A stretch of 64,000 nt of DNA, taken from the NCBI RefSeq assembly GCF_900129785.1, contig NZ_FSRC01000001.1:2728001-2792000 (forward strand). The letters run 5' to 3'. Source of the DNA: Algoriphagus halophilus. GTDB lineage: Bacteria; Bacteroidota; Bacteroidia; Cytophagales; Cyclobacteriaceae. Below the pieces are notes generated by a model, which had not been told where the DNA came from, did no database searches, and was given only the letters and a program-made list of their open reading frames with translations. Made by a program: the position numbers and the translations under genes. Below are positions 54,858-63,722 of the stretch, in pieces (within the stretch, counting starts at the first letter, position 1; each line of letters begins with the position of its first letter).

Positions 54858-55286
54858 TCAGGCTGCTTCTTCTAATTCAGCATTTCTCATCCAACTTAAC
54901 GTAAAGGTCGCCACATGGCCCAGAATAAATACCAATAAACCAAAAGTGGGAGAAAGTAGGGTGATTTTTAATCCTCCTGCTACAATGGCTGGTTCTGCTC
55001 CTCCTGAAGCTTCCAAGGCATCGAAGGCGGAAATCAGTCCAAACAAACTATTCGCGAAGGAAATCACCAATGCGAGCAGCACAATTTGATTGATCAATTT
55101 CTTGTATTTCAAGAATTGCCCCGTCTCACTTTTTAGATGAGAGAAGGCCTTCCAAGTAAAAAATACAGCTAGAATTAAACAAACCAAGATCAAGGTCATC
55201 CCACTTAAGCCACCCTCTACAAACCGTTCAACAAACACATTTGAAAACGATAGATTTAATCCGAATACAGTTGCAATTAATTTCAT
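54858..55286 (-). CDS. MotA/TolQ/ExbB-like membrane protein
   Basis: A 142-residue protein with three hydrophobic segments (about 28-48, 66-86 and 105-132). The stretch SFANSLFGLISAFDALEASGGAEPAIVAGGLKITLLSPTFGLLVFILG closely follows the ExbB/TolQ core that lines the proton channel (the GL-x-x-x-F-x-A-L, A-x-V-A-x-G-L, and T-x-x-G-L patterns). It is much shorter than ExbB (about 230 residues) and no ExbD or TonB gene is adjacent. It may be a reduced stand-alone family of Bacteroidota. It is divergent from the histidine kinase gene. Confidence 0.7.
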   Translation of the reverse strand: MKLIATVFGLNLSFSNVFVERFVEGGLSGMTLILVCLILAVFFTWKAFSHLKSETGQFLKYKKLINQIVLLALVISFANSLFGLISAFDALEASGGAEPAIVAGGLKITLLSPTFGLLVFILGHVATFTLSWMRNAELEEAA

Positions 55287-55498
55287 TTCTTTTTCGATTT
55301 AGATGATGAAACAATTCTAAGCAGACAAATGGAAAGCTCTCAGAATTTTCGATCAATAACAAGAGTAGCAGACCAAACAACCATTTCAAAAAGGTTGATG
55401 ACTAAAATAGGAGCTCTTAGGTTATTTACCGCATTAAATCCGTCAACCATCGTAAAATCTTTGCAATTACATTAATTTAAAGGATCTTGGTCCTTCCC

Positions 55499-56581
55499 AT
55501 GAAGTATAAAGATCTGATTCGAATCCTTTCAAAAAAGCTATTGACGCAATTGCTATTGTGTCTGGGAATCTTCCTTTTTTTTACATTTTACTTTGGGATC
55601 ACCATTTCCAATCTGGGCCCAGTAATGGCTTTCAGTGCTTTTTTGCTTCCGGTTACCTTAGGGATTGTCCATGTGTTCAGCTTTCACCTGATTCCCCATT
55701 ACCTGTTCAAGCAACAATATCTCTGGTTTTCTATCTACACCCTATATACAGTGATCATTTCCAGTTTTCTGATCACTACCTCCTCATTTTATGGGTTTCT
55801 TTTCATCAATTCCTTAGAGACATTCAACAGTGATTTCCTGCTGACAAAAAACCTATACCTCATCCTGATAGGAGTATACATGGTGGTCTTATTGACTTCC
55901 CTCTTTTCCGCTTATAGGGAAAGCTATAAAATGCAAATCCGGAATAAAGAACTCCAATTTGCCTTGGTCAATGGAGAACTCCAACTCAAGCAAGAGGAAC
56001 TCTCCTATTTGAAGATGCAAATCCATCCTCACTTTTTATTCAACACCCTCAATTCAATATATGGATCTGCCATCGCGAAAGATCATCAAACCCCCGAACT
56101 GATTCTCAAGCTTTCAAATTTATTGGATTACATCCTCTATCAAACCAAAAAGTCCTTGGTACCGCTACAAGATGAAATCGATCATCTCCAAGATTATTTG
56201 GCTTTGGAAAAGCTTCGCCATAAAGCCAAACTTAAAATCACCACCTCTTTACCGGAAAACCAAGACCATATTCAAATTGCTCCCATGCTATTTTTGCCTC
56301 TGTTGGAAAATAGCTTTAAACATGGGAAAACCCTGCATATAGATGCCTTTGTGGATTTGAGAATCACAGTGAAAGATGGAAAAGTGGGTTTTTACTTAAA
56401 GAACTCTTTTGAGCCTCAAAACCAAACCCAAGGGAAAAAGTCCACCGGAATCGGATTGAAAAACATCCAAAAGAGACTGGCTCTATTGTACCCAGATACC
56501 CATCAATTCTCCATAGAAAAAGGAACAGATTACTTCCTAGTAAAATTAGAAATTCAAACCCCACAAGAATGGATTGCCTGA
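55499..56581 (+). CDS. LytS-type sensor histidine kinase
   Basis: A 360-residue kinase. ATG 55499 is preferred to the TTG at 55487. Four hydrophobic helices (about 13-37, 41-62, 78-100 and 118-138) precede a coiled coil and the His_kinase domain, where QIHPHFLFNTLNS holds the phospho-acceptor His176. The N-box is LENSFKHG and the ATP-lid region contains STGIGLKNIQKRL, typical of the LytS/YehU family (HPK8). The response regulator starts 13 nt before its stop. The signal sensed is unknown. Confidence 0.9.
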   Translation: MKYKDLIRILSKKLLTQLLLCLGIFLFFTFYFGITISNLGPVMAFSAFLLPVTLGIVHVFSFHLIPHYLFKQQYLWFSIYTLYTVIISSFLITTSSFYGFLFINSLETFNSDFLLTKNLYLILIGVYMVVLLTSLFSAYRESYKMQIRNKELQFALVNGELQLKQEELSYLKMQIHPHFLFNTLNSIYGSAIAKDHQTPELILKLSNLLDYILYQTKKSLVPLQDEIDHLQDYLALEKLRHKAKLKITTSLPENQDHIQIAPMLFLPLLENSFKHGKTLHIDAFVDLRITVKDGKVGFYLKNSFEPQNQTQGKKSTGIGLKNIQKRLALLYPDTHQFSIEKGTDYFLVKLEIQTPQEWIA

Positions 56582-57258
56582 TCGTAGATGATGAACCTAT
56601 CGCCCAAGATATTCTAAAAGAATACATCTCCAAGGTGGATTACCTGAATTTGGTGGGTTGCTGCTCCAGTGCGCACGAGGCATTTGACCAAATGAAGTCA
56701 AACCCAGTTCAATTGGTTTTTTTGGATATCAATATGCCAGGAATCGATGGAATATCATTTGCAAAGATCCTCCCTCCTGAAACCCATATAATTTTCACAA
56801 CTGCCTATAGAGAATATGCGATTGATGGATTTGATTTGGCTGCAACTGATTATTTGTTGAAGCCTATCCCTTTTGACCGCTTTTTAAAAGCACTTTCCAA
56901 AGTTCAGGATCAAAAAAAGGAGGTCATTCAAGAAGGGGAAAAGCAGGACTTTTTATTTGTGCGTCAGGACAGAAAGATGGAAAAAGTAGAATTCTCCGAC
57001 ATTTTGTACCTAGAAAGTTATTCAGACTATTTAAAAATCCATTTGAAAGACCGGGTATTGGTAGTCCGAGAAAGCATTTCCAATTTTGAATCAAAACTCC
57101 CAAAAAATCAATTTTTGAGATTTCATCGATCCTACATAGGAAACATTTCAGCCATTCATTCCTATACTCATGAATACTTGGAAATTGCCAATAAAGCATT
57201 GACGATCAGCCGTAGTTTCAAGGAAGAAGTCCTTAAAAAGCTCCAGCAATTTGAATAG
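56569..57258 (+). CDS. LytTR-family response regulator
   Basis: A 229-residue transcription factor. The receiver domain (1-118) has the acidic pocket D7-D8, phosphorylatable Asp53 (FLDINMPGIDG), Thr/Ser in IIFTTAY and Lys97 in DYLLKPI. The LytTR DNA-binding domain follows (about 128-228: ILYLESYSDYLKIHLKD, FLRFHRSYIGN). The start overlaps the kinase gene by 13 nt. It pairs with the upstream kinase; target genes may include the membrane-protein cluster beginning 93 nt downstream, but no direct evidence is visible. Confidence 0.92.
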   Translation: MDCLIVDDEPIAQDILKEYISKVDYLNLVGCCSSAHEAFDQMKSNPVQLVFLDINMPGIDGISFAKILPPETHIIFTTAYREYAIDGFDLAATDYLLKPIPFDRFLKALSKVQDQKKEVIQEGEKQDFLFVRQDRKMEKVEFSDILYLESYSDYLKIHLKDRVLVVRESISNFESKLPKNQFLRFHRSYIGNISAIHSYTHEYLEIANKALTISRSFKEEVLKKLQQFE

Positions 57259-57324
57259 AAACGGTTTCCTTAATTTTTTTTAAAAAATATTTCCCAAATA
57301 ATCGAAAATCCAATTATTTAATTT

Positions 57325-57343
57325 TACTTTGTAATTCAAAGTA
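57325..57343. promoter_or_regulatory. Candidate operator A: TACTTTG-N5-CAAAGTA
   Basis: A 7+5+7 perfect inverted repeat 8 nt before the start codon at 57352. The right arm extends into AAAGTACTTT, itself a 10-bp palindrome, giving three alternating half-sites. The same element is repeated at 58277. Placement suits a repressor blocking initiation; the winged-helix protein at 57968 is the obvious candidate. Confidence 0.65.
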
Positions 57344-57351
57344 CTTTTAAA

Positions 57352-57966
57352 ATGACAAGACCTGAGCAAGAATTAGCCGACATTAAATCGATGATGGAGC
57401 GAAGTACCCGCTTCTTATCCCTTAGTGGAATCTCTGGAATCTTAGCCGGCACCTATGCATTGATTGCATCGGGCGTTGCTTATACCTGGATTTATTATCC
57501 GGGCGTTCCTTATGGTTTGGATTTATCCAAAACACAGCAAGAAGGGATCGTCAATCATCTTTTATGGACTGCCATTACGGTGTTGCTCTTGTCTATAGGT
57601 ACTGCATGGGTCATGAGCCAGAACAAAAGCAAAAAGAAATCACAAAAATTCTGGACACCAGCAAGCAAACGATTCATTCAAGCATTGTTCGTTCCTGTGA
57701 TCGCAGGGGGATTATTTTGTTTGGCCTTGATTTCGATGGATAATTTGGAAATGGTCGTACCTGCGACATTGACCTTTTATGGATTAGGCTTGCTCAATGC
57801 CTCCAATTTCACCTTGAATGACATCAAATACCTAGGGTATTGTCAATTGATACTTGGGTTAGTTTCGGCTTTTTTTCCAGGATCTGGCTTGATCATTTGG
57901 GCTTTGGGCTTTGGAGTGTTGCACATTATTTATGGTGCAATGATGTATTACAAATACGACCGATAA
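57352..57966 (+). CDS. Four-helix membrane protein of the winged-helix module
   Basis: A 204-residue inner-membrane protein. A short amphipathic N-terminus (ELADIKSMMERSTRFLSL) is followed by about six short or four long hydrophobic segments (about 24-46, 68-86, 106-128, 133-150 and 160-195). I recognise it as a conserved Bacteroidota type that usually precedes a small winged-helix gene, but it has no named function. The winged-helix gene begins one base after its stop. The operator-like repeat at 57325-57343 sits in front of it. Confidence 0.75.
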   Translation: MTRPEQELADIKSMMERSTRFLSLSGISGILAGTYALIASGVAYTWIYYPGVPYGLDLSKTQQEGIVNHLLWTAITVLLLSIGTAWVMSQNKSKKKSQKFWTPASKRFIQALFVPVIAGGLFCLALISMDNLEMVVPATLTFYGLGLLNASNFTLNDIKYLGYCQLILGLVSAFFPGSGLIIWALGFGVLHIIYGAMMYYKYDR

Positions 57967-57967
57967 G

Positions 57968-58261
57968 GTGAAGGGGAATTACGATAAAGCATTTGAAAAC
58001 GTGGTCCGTTTGCGGGTCATGTCCATCTTGATGGTCAATGAGGATTATGACTTTAATTCCTTCAAAGAACTCCTGGAAGTGACGGATGGGAACCTGGCAT
58101 CCCACCTTAAAAACTTGGAAAAGCAAGAATATATTACTGTCAATAAATCATTCGTAGGAAGGAAGCCTTTCACTACATATTCCGCCACTTCACAAGGCAA
58201 AAAAGCTTTTGAAGCGCATTTAGAATTCCTTGAAAATTTGATTAAAGAAAATAAAAACTAA
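57968..58261 (+). CDS. Winged-helix transcriptional regulator, GTG start
   Basis: A 97-residue DNA-binding protein. The helix-turn-helix (about 28-52) contains FNSFKELLEVTDGNLASHLKNL, and the wing contains YITVNKSFVGRKPFTTYSATSQGKKAF, as in the ArsR/MarR-like HTH_34 group. The start is GTG at 57968, one base after the previous stop, because no ATG is available before the helix. Size and position suggest a small autorepressor of the module. The two inverted repeats at 57325 and 58277 flank its gene and are its likely binding sites. Confidence 0.85.
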   Translation: MKGNYDKAFENVVRLRVMSILMVNEDYDFNSFKELLEVTDGNLASHLKNLEKQEYITVNKSFVGRKPFTTYSATSQGKKAFEAHLEFLENLIKENKN

Positions 58262-58276
58262 AAAAATTTATCCATC

Positions 58277-58295
58277 TACTTTGAAACACAAAGTA
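58277..58295. promoter_or_regulatory. Candidate operator B: TACTTTG-N5-CAAAGTA
   Basis: Same 7+5+7 repeat as operator A, with a different 5-nt spacer, 20 nt before the start codon at 58316. The right arm again extends to AAAGTACTTT. Two conserved copies around one regulator gene argue for a real operator. Confidence 0.65.
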
Positions 58296-58315
58296 CTTTC
58301 ATAAAATCTAAAACA

Positions 58316-58642
58316 ATGAAAACTGAAATCGATTTTCTAAAAGGCATACAAGCCAAATCCATGCTGGCAGCTGGAATCATTGGGGCATCGATCCCCCTTT
58401 CCTGGTTAGGATTCATCATTCTATTCAAAGAAGATGTATTTGAAAAATGGATGTTAATTCCCTTGACTTTTATTCCATTGGGAGGAGTTTTTGGCGCACT
58501 CTTCTTTTACTTAATGGGCTTTGTCTGGTTTCCAAAAGGAACTCCCAAACTCATTGCGATCCTCTTTAGTACCCTACTTTATTTTATTGCGATATGGCTA
58601 AGTGCTGTGTTCGCATTTAGCCTTACTGGGGATTGGAACTAA
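58316..58642 (+). CDS. Small three-helix membrane protein
   Basis: An unrecognised 108-residue protein with hydrophobic segments at about 17-36, 45-68 and 80-103. It lies directly behind operator B and 28 nt before the DoxX-like gene, so it may belong to the same regulated unit. Confidence 0.65.
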   Translation: MKTEIDFLKGIQAKSMLAAGIIGASIPLSWLGFIILFKEDVFEKWMLIPLTFIPLGGVFGALFFYLMGFVWFPKGTPKLIAILFSTLLYFIAIWLSAVFAFSLTGDWN

Positions 58643-58670
58643 ATACCACCACCTTATAAATCAAAAAGAT

Positions 58671-59396
58671 ATGATTGAATTCACTCCCAATAACGCTTTG
58701 GAAAAGTACTATCTCCAAATCAAGCAAAACCGGTGGCATTGGCTTTTCCAGCTTTTTTGCCGAATTCTATTGGCATATGCCTTTATCGTAGCAGGAATGG
58801 TAAAAATTCTAGGCGAACGATTTGCCAGTGGTTTATCTGAGATTCACCCGATGGGGGCCTATTTGGAAGCTCTTCACCATACTGGCTACTATTATACATT
58901 TATTGGCTATGCTCAAGTAACTGCTGGAATTCTTTTACTCATCCCTAGCACAGTTTTAATGGGGGCATTATTATACCTGCCTATCATTTTTAATATTTGG
59001 ATCTTATCCTATGCAGTGAGATTTATAGGTTCTTATATTACTTCACCACTGATGGTTCTAGCGAACCTTTACATCCTTACATGGCATTATGACAAGCTAA
59101 GGTTTATCATACCATTTAATCGCTTCTCAAAAAAGGTAAGCTTTTCAAAACCAGAAAAATACAGCCTTAGGTTTCCATTTCTCTTTTTTGGTGGAGTTCT
59201 TTTAACAATGGTTTTCTTCGTCCTATTCACGCGATTCGGTCATGAGGTAATGCCTCAAAACTCCCTGGAATCATGCAAAAAGCAATTTATCGGGTCAAAA
59301 AATGAAACCGCTGGATTTGCTTTTTGCGAATGCATCCATACCAATGGAAGTCCACTAGATACTTGCTTAGAAACATATGAAAATTCAAAAAATTAA
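58671..59396 (+). CDS. DoxX-like membrane protein
   Basis: A 241-residue membrane protein, ATG 58671; the open frame extends to 58602 inside the preceding gene and is not used. Hydrophobic segments occur at about 28-46, 70-87, 91-110, 120-140 and 166-186. The pattern LAYAFIVAGMVKILG and YYYTFIGYAQVTAGILLLIPS is typical of DoxX/MauE-type proteins. The C-terminus has a Cys-rich tail (CKKQFIG, FCECIHTNG, DTCLETY) unusual for the group, perhaps redox-active. Confidence 0.68.
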   Translation: MIEFTPNNALEKYYLQIKQNRWHWLFQLFCRILLAYAFIVAGMVKILGERFASGLSEIHPMGAYLEALHHTGYYYTFIGYAQVTAGILLLIPSTVLMGALLYLPIIFNIWILSYAVRFIGSYITSPLMVLANLYILTWHYDKLRFIIPFNRFSKKVSFSKPEKYSLRFPFLFFGGVLLTMVFFVLFTRFGHEVMPQNSLESCKKQFIGSKNETAGFAFCECIHTNGSPLDTCLETYENSKN

Positions 59397-59444
59397 TCCT
59401 TTTATGACACCTATCTCCTACCCTATAGCCAAAAACATCACACC

Positions 59445-60689
59445 ATGGAACAAGAGATTTTAACCCACCTAAATGACCCGGTTTCCTTAGAGAAACTCTA
59501 TCGGTCAAACAAGTCACTATTCAGGGAGTCATTCCTCAAACTATCTCCAAAAATGGAAGAAAGTTCCGCAACTGAATTTTGGAATGCCAGACTAAACTAC
59601 CAAGGCAATGCTATTTCTTGGGGACAAAAAAATGAAATCCTTTACATAGCCATTGCTTGCCTAGTGGCAGGGCTGGTTGCCAAACTACCTGATATCATTT
59701 CAGTCTCACCTGATTTCTTCTACCCGAGAAATCTAGGTTTCATCATCTTCCCTGTATTAACTGCCTATTTTGCATGGAAAAATCAACTTTCCAGACAAAC
59801 CGTAGGTTTCTTAGCTGGAATATTCAGTTTTTGCATTATTTATATTAACCTTCTTCCCAATCACCCGGAAAGCGACACCTTGATTTTGGCATGTATCCAT
59901 TTACCACTTCTACTTTGGTTTTTACTTGGGTTCTCTTTTGTCGGAAATAAATTCAAAAGTCTCCAATCACGATTGGAATTCTTTAAGTTCAATGGGGAGG
60001 GGATAGTATTATGTGCCGTACTAGGAATTGCTGGAGCCCTCTTGATGGGTATGACTTTTGGACTGTTCGAACTGATCGGTATCAACATAGAACCTATTTT
60101 TGAAAAGTACTTAGTCGTTTTTGGGCTCCCTGCCCTTCCTGTCGTGGCCACTTTTCTCACCCAGTCCAACCCTCAATTGGTCAACAAAGTCACTCCTATC
60201 GTAGCTAAACTGTTCAGTCCTGCTGTTTTGATCATGCTCGTGATTTACCTTTTGGCCATCGTTTACTCAGGAAAGGATCCTTACAATGACCGGGAGTTTT
60301 TGTTAATCTTCAACCTATTACTGATTGGAGTCATGGCCTTGATATTCTTTTCCATTGCGGAAACATCCAACAATGAGAAAACCTCCTTCAACATTTGGGT
60401 ACTATTTCTACTTTCTTGTGTCACGATTTTAGTCAATGGAATCGCCCTGTCAGCAATTACGTTTAGAATCTCGGAATGGGGTTTCACCCCGAATAGATTG
60501 GCTGTCTTGGCTGCCAACTTGCTTATCCTAGTGCACCTGGTACTGGTCACTTACCAACTCAGTAAAGTCCTTCGCCAAAAAGTAATTCTTGAAGATATTG
60601 GAATGACTGTGGCTAAATACGTCCCTATTTACTTTATATGGGCTAGCATCGTCGTATTTGTTTTCCCATTGGTTTTTGGATTTATGTAA
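59445..60689 (+). CDS. Polytopic membrane protein, possibly DUF4153-like
   Basis: A 414-residue integral membrane protein. A cytosolic N-terminus of about 65 residues precedes about 10 hydrophobic segments. The block FRISEWGFTPNRLAVLAANLLILVHLV near 350 is reminiscent of DUF4153-type proteins, which are uncharacterised. It begins 48 nt after the DoxX-like stop and is probably the last gene of the cluster. Confidence 0.6.
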   Translation: MEQEILTHLNDPVSLEKLYRSNKSLFRESFLKLSPKMEESSATEFWNARLNYQGNAISWGQKNEILYIAIACLVAGLVAKLPDIISVSPDFFYPRNLGFIIFPVLTAYFAWKNQLSRQTVGFLAGIFSFCIIYINLLPNHPESDTLILACIHLPLLLWFLLGFSFVGNKFKSLQSRLEFFKFNGEGIVLCAVLGIAGALLMGMTFGLFELIGINIEPIFEKYLVVFGLPALPVVATFLTQSNPQLVNKVTPIVAKLFSPAVLIMLVIYLLAIVYSGKDPYNDREFLLIFNLLLIGVMALIFFSIAETSNNEKTSFNIWVLFLLSCVTILVNGIALSAITFRISEWGFTPNRLAVLAANLLILVHLVLVTYQLSKVLRQKVILEDIGMTVAKYVPIYFIWASIVVFVFPLVFGFM

Positions 60690-60713
60690 GCTTTAAAAAG
60701 ATAACCAACCAAA

Positions 60714-60735
60714 GCCTCACTCGCTCTTTTGAGGC
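60714..60735 (+). terminator. Weak terminator after the membrane cluster
   Basis: GCCTCA, a 10-nt loop, TGAGGC, then ATTT. A 6-bp stem 25 nt after the stop codon with a short T stretch. Confidence 0.45.
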
Positions 60736-60794
60736 ATTTCTCATTACCTTTTCAAAAAATGCTTGTAATTTCCTGATACCTAAATCAGGATTTT

Positions 60795-62066
60795 ATGAGC
60801 ATTTTTACCATTATCACCATTCTCATTGTTTTATCGGCAGTATTTGCTTTTATCAACACCAAGTTTTTGAAATTACCCTTCACTATTGGTTTGATGATTA
60901 TTGCCATCGCCTTTACGATAGGTATTACGGCTTTAGGTAAAATCAATCCCTTTTTTATAGATGAAGCAGAGTTGCTGATCCAGTCCATCGATTTTGAAAC
61001 TGCATTACTGGACATCATGCTAAGCTTTCTATTATTTGCTGGTGCCTTACATACGAAACTCGATGCTTTGAAAACCTTAAAAGCTCCAATTGCTGCCTTT
61101 GCCACCATTGGAGTCGTCCTGTCTACCTTTCTGGTAGGCTCCATGATGTATTTTGTTTTTCAGGTATTTGGACATGAAATTTCCTATATCTATTGCCTAT
61201 TATTCGGCGCATTAATCTCTCCAACGGACCCCATTGCGGTTTTGGGAATCCTAAAAGATGCCAACGCTCCTAAAAAACTTGAGGTTAAAATCGTGGGAGA
61301 ATCTTTGTTCAATGACGGGGTGGGGGTAGTCGTGTTTTTAGTGATCTTCAAAATTGCACAGCAAGGGATTGATGCTGTCTCAGCCAGCGAAGTCGGGCTA
61401 CTCTTTCTGGAAGAAGTAGTGGGTGGAATTACCTTAGGGTTAGTCACAGGCTGGCTCACTTTCCAAGTGATGAGAGTAATAGATCACTATGAAACAGAGG
61501 TAATCATCACCCTGGCATTGGTGATGGGGCTGTCTGGTTTGGCACATTTGCTTCATGTATCAGGACCCTTGGCAGTGGTCGTGGCGGGGATCTTTATAGG
61601 GAATAAATCTCCAAAAATTGCCTGGTCAGTGACTACGCAAAATTATGTAGACAAATTCTGGGAGCTCATCGATGTACTGCTAAACGCCATTTTATTCGTC
61701 TTGATAGGCTTAGAACTGCTAATTATTTCTGCCAAAGAGGAATATTTAATCTATGGGTTGCTCGCCATTCCAATTGCCTTAATTGCCCGGTTTTTATCGT
61801 TGGCCGGGCCTGTTGCCATCTTTGAAAAGAAGTTAGATTTCATCCCCAAAACCAATTTACTGATGACATGGGGAGGAATCAGGGGTGGAATATCCATCGC
61901 TTTGGCACTTTCCCTGGAAACACAAATGGAGCGTGAACTCTTTCTCACAGTCACCTATGTCATTGTGGTATTTTCCATTATAGGACAGGGCCTAACGATA
62001 GGTCCATTGGTCAAAAAAGTCCTAGCAAAGAATGGCACTTCCGGTTCCCCCACAAGCCAAGATTAG
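60795..62066 (+). CDS. CPA1-type cation:proton antiporter (NhaP-like)
   Basis: A 423-residue antiporter with about 12-13 helices. The ion-binding signature GESLFNDGVGVVVF holds N173-D174, characteristic of electroneutral CPA1 Na+/H+ exchangers. The unwound-helix motif is ISPTDPIAVLGIL (142-154), and TWGGIRGGISIALALSL contains the conserved arginine. It should exchange Na+ or K+ for H+ to control internal pH or salt. It has no C-terminal regulatory domain. It is monocistronic. Confidence 0.92.
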   Translation: MSIFTIITILIVLSAVFAFINTKFLKLPFTIGLMIIAIAFTIGITALGKINPFFIDEAELLIQSIDFETALLDIMLSFLLFAGALHTKLDALKTLKAPIAAFATIGVVLSTFLVGSMMYFVFQVFGHEISYIYCLLFGALISPTDPIAVLGILKDANAPKKLEVKIVGESLFNDGVGVVVFLVIFKIAQQGIDAVSASEVGLLFLEEVVGGITLGLVTGWLTFQVMRVIDHYETEVIITLALVMGLSGLAHLLHVSGPLAVVVAGIFIGNKSPKIAWSVTTQNYVDKFWELIDVLLNAILFVLIGLELLIISAKEEYLIYGLLAIPIALIARFLSLAGPVAIFEKKLDFIPKTNLLMTWGGIRGGISIALALSLETQMERELFLTVTYVIVVFSIIGQGLTIGPLVKKVLAKNGTSGSPTSQD

Positions 62067-62080
62067 TCTAGCTGTAATTG

Positions 62081-62110
62081 TTGGCTTCTAGCTTCGAACC
62101 TTTATCTTTT
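62081..62110 (+). promoter_or_regulatory. Candidate promoter for the serine hydrolase lipoprotein
   Basis: TTG (62081-62083), 19-nt spacer, TATCTTTT (62103-62110), one mismatch from TAnnTTTG. It leaves only a short leader before the ATG at 62131. Confidence 0.35.
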
Positions 62111-62130
62111 AGTATCCAATTCTTAATTCC

Positions 62131-63717
62131 ATGAAAAACTCTCTATTTGTCCCCTTGGTACTACTCTTTTTGATTTCAGCTTGCAATGCGCCTACCAAAG
62201 AAGCGCAAGTTCCCGATTCTCCGATTGAGCATGCCTTTTCATTGGATTACAAAAAGCCAGATTTTATCAATGACCAACGGGCTGAAAAAATCAAAACACT
62301 AGCGGAAAAGCTTCAGGTAATCATGGATGAATATGCCAAGGAGAATCATATCCCTGGAATTGCTTATGGAATTGTGGTAGACGATGAATTGGTTCTTTCC
62401 TCAGCAGTAGGATTTTTGGATCTGGAAAAACAACAACCTGCCAGTACAAGCGCTGCATTTCGAATAGCTTCCATGACGAAAAGCTTTACTGCGATGGCCA
62501 TTCTTAAACTTCGGGATGAAGGAAAACTTAATTTAAATGACCCGGTGGTCATGTATATCCCAGAAATGGATCAAACTACCTATTTGACGCAGGATGCCCC
62601 TGAAATTGATATTGAGAATTTATTAACGATGACGGCAGGCTTCCCTGAAGACAATCCCTGGGGAGACCGCCAATTGGATGAACCCAACCAAATGTTATTG
62701 GACCTGATCCAAAATGGAATTTCTTTCTCTAATGTGCCTTCTTACCAATATGAATACAGCAATACCGGTTATGCCATGCTTGGATATATTGTCTCTCAAG
62801 TTTCAGGAAAACCCTATCAACAATACATTCAGGAGGAAATCCTTGCCCCCTTGGGCATGACGCACACGTATTGGGAAATTGACGATGTTCCATCAGATCA
62901 GCTGGCTATAGGCTATCGATGGGAAGATGAAGAGTGGAAATTAGAACCCATGCTGCATGATGGAGCTTTTGGATCCATGGGGGGATTAATTACCTCCATA
63001 GAGGATTTTAGCAAGTATGTAAGTTTTCATCTTTCTGCCTGGCCTCCTCGAAATGAAAATGAAAGGGAACCGTTGAAAAGGAGTTCGCTTCGAGAAATGC
63101 AAACACCCCAATTTCCAAGGTTGAATTCAAATGCCAAAAACTATAATGGAGAACCATGCGCAATCGTCTCAGGATATGGTTTCGGCTTGGGCATTTATCA
63201 AAATTGTGACCATCAAAAATGGGTGTCACACGGAGGAGCCCTTCCGGGATTTGGAAGCAATTATGTTTTTTACCCTGAATACGGAATTGGTATCATGGCA
63301 TTCTGCAATTTGACCTACACCACTCCTTGGCCTTTGCAAAAGATCCAGCAAATGCTATTTGATGAATTGGAATTAAGTCCTCGAGTATTGCCTGTTTCAT
63401 CCATCTTAGCAACAAGAAAAACTCAAGTTGCCGAAACGTTCCAGCAAGGCGAAGACGCCCTAAAAGCTGATATTTTTGCAGAGAACTTCTTTTTGGATGA
63501 AAACAGGGAACATCGAGTAAGCGAAATCTCCAACGCTCTCGATAAAGCGGGAAAAATCCTTGAGGTCACGGAAATTGAACCTCAAAATCAATTAAGAGGC
63601 ATTTTTAGACTCAAAGGCGAAAATGGAGATGTCGCCATCCTATTTACCCTTACTCCGGAGAATGACCCCAAAGTGCAGCAATTGTTGTTTGCGTTTATAG
63701 AAAAAGAGGAGGATTAA
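62131..63717 (+). CDS. Serine hydrolase lipoprotein, class C beta-lactamase fold
   Basis: A 528-residue exported lipoprotein (LFLISAC, Cys18). The serine hydrolase motifs are S114-M-T-K117 (RIASMTKSFTAMAIL), Y-S-N in YEYSNTGYAMLGY and H-G-G in VSHGGALPGFGS, which replaces KTG in this superfamily. A C-terminal domain of about 120 residues after residue 400 is typical of esterase- or D-aminopeptidase-like members, so this is more likely a peptidase or esterase than a drug-resistance enzyme. It stands alone with a candidate promoter just upstream. Confidence 0.87.
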   Translation: MKNSLFVPLVLLFLISACNAPTKEAQVPDSPIEHAFSLDYKKPDFINDQRAEKIKTLAEKLQVIMDEYAKENHIPGIAYGIVVDDELVLSSAVGFLDLEKQQPASTSAAFRIASMTKSFTAMAILKLRDEGKLNLNDPVVMYIPEMDQTTYLTQDAPEIDIENLLTMTAGFPEDNPWGDRQLDEPNQMLLDLIQNGISFSNVPSYQYEYSNTGYAMLGYIVSQVSGKPYQQYIQEEILAPLGMTHTYWEIDDVPSDQLAIGYRWEDEEWKLEPMLHDGAFGSMGGLITSIEDFSKYVSFHLSAWPPRNENEREPLKRSSLREMQTPQFPRLNSNAKNYNGEPCAIVSGYGFGLGIYQNCDHQKWVSHGGALPGFGSNYVFYPEYGIGIMAFCNLTYTTPWPLQKIQQMLFDELELSPRVLPVSSILATRKTQVAETFQQGEDALKADIFAENFFLDENREHRVSEISNALDKAGKILEVTEIEPQNQLRGIFRLKGENGDVAILFTLTPENDPKVQQLLFAFIEKEED

Positions 63718-63722
63718 AACCT

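Noticed and set aside
62131..63717. Calling the serine hydrolase a resistance beta-lactamase
   Set aside because: HGG replaces KTG and a long C-terminal domain is present, as in esterase or peptidase members.
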